DNA from: an uncultured Panacagrimonas sp.
GTDB taxonomy: Bacteria; Pseudomonadota; Gammaproteobacteria; Nevskiales; Nevskiaceae
DNA: 8,157 bases
NCBI GenBank assembly: GCA_946481265.1
Contig: CAMLNE010000194.1
Span: 1 to 8,157 of the forward strand
Direction: 5' to 3'
Numbering within the stretch: the stretch's first letter is position 1; each line of letters starts with the position of its first letter. Below the pieces are notes generated by a model, which did not search any database, was not told the origin of the DNA, and saw only the letters and a program-made list of their open reading frames with translations. Both the position numbers and the translations under genes were made by a program. This document shows positions 1 to 5,248 of the stretch, piece by piece.

Positions 1-575
1 GGCGTGGCGTGATCCTGTTCGGCTCGGCGCGCCTGCCCAAGGACTCGGTGTCGTACCGGGATGCCGCCGAGCTGGCGGAACGGATCGCGCGCTGGACCAC
101 CCAGCAGCACGAGGTGGCGGAGCGTTACTACATCGTCACCGGCGGTGGCCCCGGCATCATGCAGGCGGCCCACGAGGGCGCGGCGCGCGTGGATGCCGCG
201 CTCAATGTCGGCCTCAACATCTCGCTGCCGCACGAGGAGCAGGCCAATCCCTTCGTCGATGATCGGCGCAGCGTGGTGTTTCACTACTTCTTCATGCGCA
301 AGTTCTGGTTCATGAACCTGGCGCGCGCCGCGGTCATTTTTCCGGGTGGATTCGGCACCATGGACGAGCTGTTCGAACTGCTCACGCTCACCCAGACGGG
401 CAAGTCCTCGCCGATGCCGATCGTGCTCTACGACCGCTCGTTCTGGACCGACACCATCAACTTCGAGTCCTTCGCGCGGCGCGGCCTGATCAGCCGCGAG
501 GACCTCGACCTGTTCACCTACGCGGATACCCCCGAAGAGGCGATGGCGATGATCCTCGAGGGCGTGCCGGCCTGA
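1..575 (+). CDS. LOG-family (TIGR00730-type) nucleotide phosphoribohydrolase, 5'-truncated
   Basis: The frame is open to the left window edge. The GTG at 9 encodes an ordinary Val inside the first Rossmann strand (VILFGSAR), so the real start lies upstream. From that Val, the glycine-rich GGGPGIMQAAHEGA lies at residues 45-58, the Arg-Lys of the MxRK-like motif at 97-98, and the family signature PGGFGTMDE at 112-120. The conserved Arg and the Glu of PGGxGTxxE are the catalytic pair known in LOG proteins. Members cleave the N-glycosidic bond of nucleoside 5'-monophosphates, releasing base and ribose 5-phosphate; some make cytokinins, others act in nucleotide salvage. The enzyme should be cytosolic. 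The C-terminus looks complete. The exact substrate cannot be told from sequence. A 6-bp hairpin without a T-tract (585-602) lies between this stop and the convergent neighbour. Confidence 0.9.
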   Translation, partial: RGVILFGSARLPKDSVSYRDAAELAERIARWTTQQHEVAERYYIVTGGGPGIMQAAHEGAARVDAALNVGLNISLPHEEQANPFVDDRRSVVFHYFFMRKFWFMNLARAAVIFPGGFGTMDELFELLTLTQTGKSSPMPIVLYDRSFWTDTINFESFARRGLISREDLDLFTYADTPEEAMAMILEGVPA

Positions 576-600
576 GCTGCCGGGGAGGGCGTGGAGGCCC

Positions 601-855
601 TCAGCCGCGGTCGCGTGACGGCGGGTCGTCGAGATCGAGATCGAGGTCGTCGTCCACCAGCCGGCGGAGCTGACGCATCTCCTTGTAGCGCTCGACATCG
701 CGCCAGTCGCGCAGCTTGCTGTCGGCCGACGGGATGTCCGGCTCGATGGCGCTCACGTCCTCGTCGCCGCCCTCGGAATCGAAGGGCGTCGTTTCGTCAA
801 AGCTCTTGGCGGCTTCGGGTTGCGGCTTCTGTTTTGGCTTCGGCTTTCGGGCCAT
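601..855 (-). CDS. Small acidic PA3496-family protein (putative envelope-integrity family)
   Basis: A frame of 84 residues is read from ATG at 855; a GTG at 870 would add five residues, and neither start has a convincing Shine-Dalgarno sequence. The N-terminus is a basic Lys/Pro repeat (MARKPKPKQKPQP). The middle is acidic and low in complexity. The C-terminal third carries the pattern DWRDVERYKEMRQLRRLVDD followed by alternating Asp-Leu. That DWRxVERYKE...LRRLxDD pattern is what I recognise from the short PA3496 family, common in Pseudomonas and Xanthomonadales. No enzymatic motif, signal peptide or membrane segment is visible; the protein is probably soluble and partly disordered. Its function is unknown beyond the family name. 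It is convergent with the LOG gene and has no operon partner here. Confidence 0.72.
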   Translation of the reverse strand: MARKPKPKQKPQPEAAKSFDETTPFDSEGGDEDVSAIEPDIPSADSKLRDWRDVERYKEMRQLRRLVDDDLDLDLDDPPSRDRG

Positions 856-1164
856 GTCCGGGAATGTCACGGATTCGGGTCACGACGGCCGGGCTTTTAG
901 CAGGCTTTGGCGCCATCGTGAAGAGCCTGGGCAAAGGGCCGCGCGGCCGACGCGGCGTGTGCTCGGCGCCGATCCCGGATATCTGCGTGCGACAGCGGGC
1001 AGACAGGCCATTTCATCGCGGGTCGTCCTCCCGGCCTGCCCGATTCGGGGATCGTGAGGGCGGCCTTGCGCAGATCGGTTGCGCGCGCCGTGCGCGCCGT
1101 CCGGGCGGTCGCGCGAGCCCCCGGCGGGGCGCGCGTCGTGCCCGGCAGGCGGGCAAAAAATAAC
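856..1164. other. Intergenic stretch upstream of the tRNA gene, no supported gene
   Basis: This stretch of more than 300 bases separates the start of the small acidic gene from the tRNA promoter. Long frames cross it on both strands, but their translations are rich in Arg, Ala and Pro with no recognisable domain. A short GC hairpin (about 1139-1153) is followed by an A-run on the plus strand. It is therefore not an intrinsic terminator in either direction. The promoter of the minus-strand small gene should lie near 870-900, but I see no clear hexamers. Confidence 0.5.
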
Positions 1165-1193
1165 TACCGTGCTCGCGGGACCGTCGGTATACT
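1165..1193 (+). promoter_or_regulatory. Probable sigma-70 promoter of the tRNA-Ala gene
   Basis: A good -10 hexamer, TATACT, lies at 1188-1193. It ends 13 bases before the first base of the mature tRNA, so transcription would begin near 1200 with a leader of only a few bases. The discriminator after the -10 is GC-rich (CGCGGCC), as is usual for stable-RNA promoters under stringent control. The -35 region at the expected 17-base spacing (1165-1170, TACCGT) is poor. The -10 call is therefore firmer than the -35. Confidence 0.5.
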
Positions 1194-1206
1194 CGCGGCC
1201 CCTCAT

Positions 1207-1282
<76 letters not shown>

Positions 1283-1316
1283 TCAAATAGTCCTGCAGCA
1301 TCCACGGACGACCAAT

Positions 1317-1347
1317 AACCCCGCACAAATGCGGGGTTTTTGTTTTT
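1317..1347 (+). terminator. Intrinsic terminator downstream of tRNA-Ala
   Basis: A 9-bp perfect stem, AACCCCGCA paired with TGCGGGGTT, closes on a CAAA loop and runs into TTTTTGTTTTT. It sits 34 bases after the CCA end and will end the tRNA transcript. If the island model is right, this terminator was brought in by the inserted segment, because a second terminator follows the repeat at 3177-3204. Confidence 0.9.
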
Positions 1348-1492
1348 GGAACCGGCCCTCGTCCGCGGGCATCCCGCGCCGCAGCTTGGCCGCGACAAGC
1401 AGATCGGCGCTCGCCGATCCACCGACTCGAGCCCTGCAGTGGCTGCCACCGGCAATCCATTTGCCGGCCCCAAGCCTGACGTCAAAGAAGCC
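1348..1492. other. Non-coding stretch at the left end of the putative island
   Basis: I see no gene here. A long minus-strand frame through this stretch continues across the tRNA gene in antisense and is not credible. There is no strong hairpin with a T-tract on the minus strand, so the possible small gene ending at 1493 has no visible terminator. Confidence 0.4.
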
Positions 1493-1765
1493 CTAGTCCT
1501 TCGGACGTTCGACGATCCCGGGCGGGCGGGACGGCATTTCGGCAGGCGCGGTCACCGGCCGGTGTCTGGGACGAGAACCGGACGACCTCTTGATCCAGTG
1601 AAGATCCCGCAGGACCCTCACGGAATCTGCCACCTGCTCGCCGGCTTCCGGTGCATCCTGCTTTCGCGGATCGACCTGCATGGCGACCTCCACGGCTCGA
1701 TTGCGCCGGTCGCTGCCCCAGCGCCGGCACGCCGGATACTGCGCCCTTCCATGCACGGCCGCCAC
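1493..1765 (-). CDS. Possible small hypothetical protein, divergent from the SRAP gene
   Basis: A 90-residue frame is read from GTG at 1765; an internal ATG at 1681 would give 62 residues. I do not recognise the protein. The case for coding is modest: about three quarters of its third codon positions are G or C, as for real genes here. The composition is balanced in the stretch around AVEVAMQVDPRKQ and EAGEQVADSVRVLRDLHWIK, which would form amphipathic helices. The C-terminal 30 residues are Pro/Arg-rich and probably disordered. There is no signal peptide or membrane segment. Its start is only 37 bases from the SRAP start, so the two would share a divergent promoter region. It could equally be a chance frame in a GC-rich remnant. 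Confidence 0.38.
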   Translation of the reverse strand: MAAVHGRAQYPACRRWGSDRRNRAVEVAMQVDPRKQDAPEAGEQVADSVRVLRDLHWIKRSSGSRPRHRPVTAPAEMPSRPPGIVERPKD

Positions 1766-1802
1766 TGCGCAAATAGTGGGTGTCGGCAGGTAGCATCGGC
1801 AG

Positions 1803-2759
1803 ATGTGCTACTCGGCCATGGTCATGCAGCATTACCGGGATTACATCCGCCGCTTCGGGGCGGACGTGAGCCTCGCGGCGTTCGCGCGCCTGTACGGCTT
1901 CAAGCAGGCCGGGGTCAACGTCAAGACCCCGAGGGGGATGGACATAAGCTTCGACGCGGCGCAAACGCCCGATGAAGCCGAGATAAAGGGCTTCATCGAC
2001 GACATCAAGCGCCAGCAGCGCGAGAAGTGGGAAGACGAACTACAGACGCAACGCGCGCGCCTGGCCAAAGCCGAGATCGATATTGCCGCGAAGCCGACCA
2101 AGAAAGCCGAGGGCGACAAGCGGATCGCGACCAGCAAGATTACGGCGCTTGTGGAACGGCTCGCAGATCTGGAACGGACGGAACTGCAGTCGCGGGACGC
2201 GCGGATTTACCCGATGTACTACGCGCCGGTCCTGATCTGGGAAGGCGGCCGCCGCGTGGTGAAACCGATGCGGTACCACTGCCGACCCGCAGGTAAGCCG
2301 GCGCACTACGACACCGCCTATCCCGGCTGCTACAACGCGCGCCGCGACAACCTGGAGGGATTCTGGCGCGAGCAGTTCGGGCATACCCATGCGGTGCTCT
2401 GGGTGTCCCGTTTCTACGAGAACGTAAGCCGCCATCGGCTTGAGCAGCGGGAGCTGGCGCCGGGCGAGAAAGAGCAGAACGTGGTGGTGGAGTTCCGACC
2501 ATCCGAAGGACGGGAGATGTTCGTCGCGTGCCTCTGGTCGCGCTGGACGAAGCCCGGCGAGGAAGACCTGCTGTCGTTTGCCGCGATTACCGACGACCCA
2601 CCGCCCGAGGTAGCGGCGGCAGGGCATGACCGCTGCATCATTGCCATCAAGGAAGAACACCTCGACGCATGGCTACAGCCAGGTGGCGATATCGCGAAGT
2701 CTTACGCGATCCTGGATGACCGGGAGCCGTTGTACTTTGAGCACCGGGCGGCTGCTTAG
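1803..2759 (+). CDS. SRAP-domain protein (YedK/HMCES-like, abasic-site DNA-protein crosslinker), long variant
   Basis: The protein has 318 residues and begins Met-Cys-Tyr-Ser. Removal of Met exposes Cys2, the SRAP nucleophile that forms a thiazolidine crosslink with abasic sites in single-stranded DNA. The TGC second codon therefore fixes the start at 1803. Other family landmarks appear in order: PMRYHCRP (155-162), the active-site Asn in NARRDN (178-183), the Glu in RFYEN (203-207), FVACLWSRW (240-248), and the His of GHDRC (274-278). A terminal IKEEHLDAWL matches the family's conserved DWDAWL-like stretch. E. coli YedK has about 222 residues; the extra length is mainly a Lys/Glu/Arg-rich helical insertion at about 60-130, likely a coiled coil. 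Codons are visibly less GC-rich than in the flanking genes (ATA, AAA, GAT occur), which suggests transfer. The protein should be cytosolic and DNA-binding. No LexA-type box is seen upstream. Confidence 0.88.
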   Translation: MCYSAMVMQHYRDYIRRFGADVSLAAFARLYGFKQAGVNVKTPRGMDISFDAAQTPDEAEIKGFIDDIKRQQREKWEDELQTQRARLAKAEIDIAAKPTKKAEGDKRIATSKITALVERLADLERTELQSRDARIYPMYYAPVLIWEGGRRVVKPMRYHCRPAGKPAHYDTAYPGCYNARRDNLEGFWREQFGHTHAVLWVSRFYENVSRHRLEQRELAPGEKEQNVVVEFRPSEGREMFVACLWSRWTKPGEEDLLSFAAITDDPPPEVAAAGHDRCIIAIKEEHLDAWLQPGGDIAKSYAILDDREPLYFEHRAAA

Positions 2760-2765
2760 AGTCTG

Positions 2766-2998
2766 ATGAAAGGCGACATGGATGCACAAACAAGGGTAGG
2801 GGCACTGGTAAGACTTTTCCTGGGCCGTCGGCAAAGCTGCACTACTTAATCATCGGTGCCGAAGGGAATCCGTGCTGGGCTTGCGCTTGCTACGGGCGAA
2901 AGGTCGAGATGGCGGTGCAGCTCAGGAAACAGGGCGCGAAGCTTATGGTGGTTCACGAAAACGATTTCCATGACGCGGTTGCAGACGCCGGTCGTTAA
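2766..2998 (+). pseudogene. Remnant or frameshifted small gene with a C-x-x-C-x-C motif
   Basis: The frame of 2759-2998 encodes a convincing beta-alpha-beta-like stretch: HYLIIGAEGNPCWACACYG (from 2840), then a helix around VEMAVQLRKQG, a strand KLMVVHEND, and an end at TAA 2996. It has no ATG, GTG or TTG in frame before the coding-like part. Just after the SRAP stop, an ATG at 2766 opens a different frame that closes after about 25 codons, so a single indel near 2800-2835 would join the two. A Cys pair at the end of the first strand recalls thioredoxin/glutaredoxin folds, but I cannot assign the family. It may be a decayed mobile-element gene, a non-canonical CTG-start gene, or carry a sequencing error. 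Confidence 0.35.
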
Positions 2999-3176
2999 GG
3001 CGGAACCACTGCCGATTGTGAGGATTGAGCGAGTGAAGGCTTCTCTACCTTGCCGTCGCGCTTAGATGCTGTGGCTCGTCGGGCTTCCCGCGTTCGCCGC
3101 TGAACCGTGGGGGCAGCTCTGGGGGAAACTTTTAGACGGCGCTACAAAGAGCTCCTGAAAATGATGCACCGCAGCG
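2999..3176. other. Right end of the putative island, decayed or non-coding
   Basis: No full gene is supported. A 30-codon frame, ATG 3066 to TGA 3158, has a hydrophobic start (MLWLVGLPAFAAEPWGQLWG) that could be a signal-like or membrane fragment. It follows a TAG in the same frame directly (TAGATG). The longer frame before that stop overlaps the C-x-x-C-x-C stretch in another frame and is probably a shadow. The whole stretch resembles truncated coding material. Confidence 0.35.
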
Positions 3177-3204
3177 CGCAATGCGGGTGTCCTCTGCCCC
3201 ACCA
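3177..3204 (+). repeat. Partial copy of the tRNA-Ala 3' half (attR-like or tRNA remnant)
   Basis: Positions 3177-3185 (CGCAATGCG) repeat the tRNA anticodon loop and stem at 1240-1248 exactly. Positions 3190-3204 (TCCTCTGCCCCACCA) repeat tRNA positions 1268-1282 with one mismatch in 15. The two blocks are in the same order and orientation as in the tRNA, but the variable loop and most of the T arm between them are shortened by about 15 bases. The mismatch turns U70 into C. No cloverleaf can be folded upstream, so this is not a working tRNA gene. It fits a decayed right attachment site of an element integrated into the tRNA gene. Confidence 0.6.
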
Positions 3205-3226
3205 AACAACCAGCAGTTCAACGACG

Positions 3227-3260
3227 GGCCCACGGTATCGCCGCTGGGCCTTTTCGTTTT
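3227..3260 (+). terminator. Intrinsic terminator after the tRNA-like repeat
   Basis: GGCCCA (3227-3232) pairs with TGGGCC (3245-3250), and CGG (3233-3235) with CCG (3241-3243), leaving one bulged C and a TATCG loop. The run TTTTCGTTTT follows. The direction is plus. No plus-strand gene precedes it closely except the tRNA-like remnant, so it may be the original terminator of tRNA-Ala, separated from it by the insertion. It is not a good terminator for the minus-strand operon, which converges on it. A perfect 7-bp palindrome (3261-3275) follows directly. Confidence 0.72.
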
Positions 3261-3325
3261 CCGGGACGGTCCCGGCGGGGCCCTTGGGCAGTGCAAGCCG
3301 CCGCGCGCGGCGATCGATGCGGCGC

Positions 3326-3814
3326 TCACTCAAGCCGCGCCCGTGGGGCTCGTGCGTTGCGGCGCAGCCAGCGCATCAGACTGCCGAGGACCGGCAGCTT
3401 TTCGTACAGCTCCTCGGCGGCATCCCAGTAATCGCGGTGTTCGGTGAGACGGCCCTGGGCGTCGAAGCACAGGTGGCTGGCGCCCCTGATGCACTGGTTG
3501 ACGCCGGCGCGCCAGCGGCGCATGCGGAAGTGGAAGCGCCACACCAGCACGGCCTCGCCTTCCCGGGCCATGCATTGCGTGATGACGAAGCGCGGCTGGT
3601 CGAGCGTGGCAAACATGTGGCCGAGCACGCGCGTGATCGCCTGCAGGCCGCGCACGTCGTTGAACGGATCCTTGAAGCGTGCGTCGGGCGCGTAGTACGC
3701 CGCCAGGCCGGCCAGGTGCGCCGGCGTGAGCTGTTCGTAGAAACAGGCCAGGCGCTCGGCCGCGGCCTGCGTGGCGGCGCTCGAAAGGGGCGGAACCGAA
3801 GGCTGCATCGTCAT
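3326..3814 (-). CDS. NTF2/SnoaL-like protein, last gene of the lipid operon
   Basis: The protein has 162 residues. An N-terminal helix (ERLACFYEQLTPAHLAGLAAYYAPDARFKDPFNDVRG, about 20-56) matches the start of NTF2-like cone-shaped folds. It is followed by strands with VLVWRFHFRMRRW (89-101), GASHLCFDAQGRLTEHRDYWD (111-131) and the helix AAEELYEKLPVLG. Such proteins bind small hydrophobic ligands or act as isomerases or dehydratases. This version, with DPFNDVRG and HRDYWD, is the one regularly found beside SDR, FAD oxidoreductase and Cfa-like genes. The start ATG overlaps the stop of the upstream SDR gene by 4 bases (ATGA); a second Met at residue 3 is possible. No signal peptide is seen. The C-terminus is Arg-rich. 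The biochemical role is unknown. Confidence 0.82.
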   Translation of the reverse strand: MTMQPSVPPLSSAATQAAAERLACFYEQLTPAHLAGLAAYYAPDARFKDPFNDVRGLQAITRVLGHMFATLDQPRFVITQCMAREGEAVLVWRFHFRMRRWRAGVNQCIRGASHLCFDAQGRLTEHRDYWDAAEELYEKLPVLGSLMRWLRRNARAPRARLE

Positions 3815-4593
3815 AGTCCGGTCATCCGGTGGACCAGCGGGAAGTACGCCCGGTATGGCAGCAGGCGCAGCAGCTTGAGCCAGGTCGTGAAGCGGCGCGG
3901 AAAGTGGATCTCGAACTCGCCACGCGCCCAGCCCCGCAGCACGGCCCGCGCGGCCTGTTGCGCGGTCAGCAGGGCGGGCATGGGGAAGTCGTTGCCGGCG
4001 GTCAGCGGCGTGTCCACGAAGCCGGGATTGATCAAGCTGACGCCGACGCCCCGCGGGCGCAAGTCGAGGAACAGCGTCTCCGCAAGGTTGATCAGCGCGG
4101 CCTTGGTCGGGCCGTAGGCCAGGCCCTGCGGCAGGCCACGCCAGCCGGCGACGCTGGCCACCAGGCTCAGGTGCGGCGCACGCCCGGCGGCCGCGCCGTC
4201 GACCAGTGCCGGCACAACCGCGGCCAGCACCTGCAGCGCGCCGGTGACGTTGACCTGCTGGTGCCGCAGCAACTCAGGCAGGTCGAGCGCGGTGGCGCGC
4301 ATCGGGCGGTAGTGGCCCGCGCAGTAGCAGACCAGGTCGAGCGGCCCCTGCGACAGCAGCTCGCGTGCGGCCCCGCGCACCGCGTCGCCATCGGTTGCGT
4401 CGAGCGCCAGCGCCTGGCTGCCCGGATGGCTGCGCTCGAAGGCCTCGAGCGCCGGCCGCCCCCGCGCCGACACGATTACCGTCGCCCCGCGGGCGTGCAG
4501 TTGCCCGGCCACGGCCTGCCCGATGCCGCTGGAGGCGCCGATCAGCCATGCGCGCTTGCCCGACCAATCACGGATCGGCGGGTTCAGCGCCAT
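3811..4593 (-). CDS. Short-chain dehydrogenase/reductase (SDR)
   Basis: The protein has 260 residues from ATG 4593. A longer frame extends upstream but runs into the preceding gene, and its sequence there is not SDR-like. The start has a GGGA-rich stretch just upstream. The Rossmann cofactor motif GASSGIG lies at about residues 20-26, followed by an Ala-Gly stretch (CAGHY) in place of the classical NNAG. The catalytic Ser is in LVASVAGW and the catalytic Tyr/Lys in YGPTKAAL, so the enzyme should be active. It closes with PGFVDTPLT, typical of classical SDRs. The substrate is unknown; in this operon a lipid-derived alcohol or ketone is plausible. The gap after the chalcone-isomerase-like gene is 37 bases, the widest in the operon, and the gene overlaps the NTF2-like gene by 4 bases. 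Confidence 0.9.
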   Translation of the reverse strand: MALNPPIRDWSGKRAWLIGASSGIGQAVAGQLHARGATVIVSARGRPALEAFERSHPGSQALALDATDGDAVRGAARELLSQGPLDLVCYCAGHYRPMRATALDLPELLRHQQVNVTGALQVLAAVVPALVDGAAAGRAPHLSLVASVAGWRGLPQGLAYGPTKAALINLAETLFLDLRPRGVGVSLINPGFVDTPLTAGNDFPMPALLTAQQAARAVLRGWARGEFEIHFPRRFTTWLKLLRLLPYRAYFPLVHRMTGL

Positions 4594-4630
4594 GGTCCCG
4601 ATCCCGGCTGGACCCTGCCCGCGGGTGGCC

Positions 4631-5245
4631 TCATTGCATGCCCTCGGCTGGTAGCGAAAGCAGGGCGCGACGCAGGGCCGGCTCGGAGGTCTGCGGCGAC
4701 AGCCAGATGCCGAAGAAGCGCTGCGCCAACTCTGCATCGTCGATCGCGCCCAGCGGACGATCGCCGTGCCATAGCTGCATGCCCTGACCGGGGCGGTGCA
4801 GCCCGGTCAGGCGATCGCCTGACGCCACGTCCGGCAGCAGACCCGCCAAGGCCTGCAGCCAACGCTCGGCCTGGCCGGGTGCCAGTGCGCGCTGGCGCTG
4901 GATCTCCTCGATCGAGCGCTGCGCGATGGCGGCGCCGCGCAAGCGGCGGTGATAGCTCAGTTCCAGCACCAGCGGCTCGTCGGCAAAGGCCTGGGCATCG
5001 AAGCGTGGCCCGGTCCACAGGCGCGCATCGAAGATGCGCAGGCCCCAGACGCGCAGCCGGCCCTCGCCCAGGAGCCGTGCCCCGGGCAGCCATTGGTGCA
5101 CGAAGGCCGGCGCGCCCACCTCATTGGCCAGGACCGGTATCTGGACGGCCAGCGCGATGCAGGCTGCCATGCAGGCGCACAGCAGGCCTGGGTTCGCTGG
5201 TGAGCGCCGGGCCACGCCGGCAAGCCGTGCTGCTGCGCCGGCCAC
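4631..5245 (-). CDS. Exported chalcone-isomerase-like protein
   Basis: The protein has 204 residues from GTG 5245, three bases after the stop of the methyltransferase gene; an internal ATG at 5170 is the alternative start. The GTG start gives a proper signal peptide: an Arg-containing n-region, a hydrophobic core LLCACMAACIALAVQIPVLA, and likely cleavage after Ala40 (VLA before NE). The mature part has the features of the bacterial chalcone-isomerase-like family: GxGxLRVWGLRIFDARLW (about 60-77), LELSYHRRLRGAAIAQRSIEEI (94-115) and, near the C-terminus, a GIWLSPQTSEPALRRALL stretch. Plant relatives either isomerise chalcones or bind fatty acids; bacterial members are not flavonoid enzymes as far as is known. 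A periplasmic lipid-binding or carrier role is an inference from the neighbouring lipid genes. Confidence 0.82.
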   Translation of the reverse strand: MAGAAARLAGVARRSPANPGLLCACMAACIALAVQIPVLANEVGAPAFVHQWLPGARLLGEGRLRVWGLRIFDARLWTGPRFDAQAFADEPLVLELSYHRRLRGAAIAQRSIEEIQRQRALAPGQAERWLQALAGLLPDVASGDRLTGLHRPGQGMQLWHGDRPLGAIDDAELAQRFFGIWLSPQTSEPALRRALLSLPAEGMQ

Positions 5246-5248
5246 GAC

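Noticed and set aside
585..602. GAGGGC/GCCCTC hairpin between the convergent LOG and PA3496-like genes
   Set aside because: The 6-bp stem is perfect but no T-tract follows on either strand, so I do not call it a terminator.
2856..3065. 69-codon plus-strand frame
   Set aside because: It overlaps the more coding-like C-x-x-C-x-C frame and is rich in Arg and Ser, as shadow frames are. I cannot exclude that its last part continues a frameshifted gene.
1283..3204. Search for a CRISPR array, integrase or toxin-antitoxin pair in the island
   Set aside because: No spaced repeats, no tyrosine recombinase motif (R...HxxR...Y) and no recognisable toxin or antitoxin were seen in any frame.
3261..3311. 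Perfect palindromes CCGGGACGGTCCCGG (3261-3275) and GCCGCGCGCGGC (3300-3311) after the operon
   Set aside because: Neither is followed by T residues on the minus strand. They are too short and GC-biased to be called an operon terminator or a binding site.
3107..4117. 336-codon plus-strand frame across the tRNA-like repeat and terminator
   Set aside because: It runs through an intrinsic terminator and is antisense to the NTF2-like gene. Composition is that of a shadow frame.
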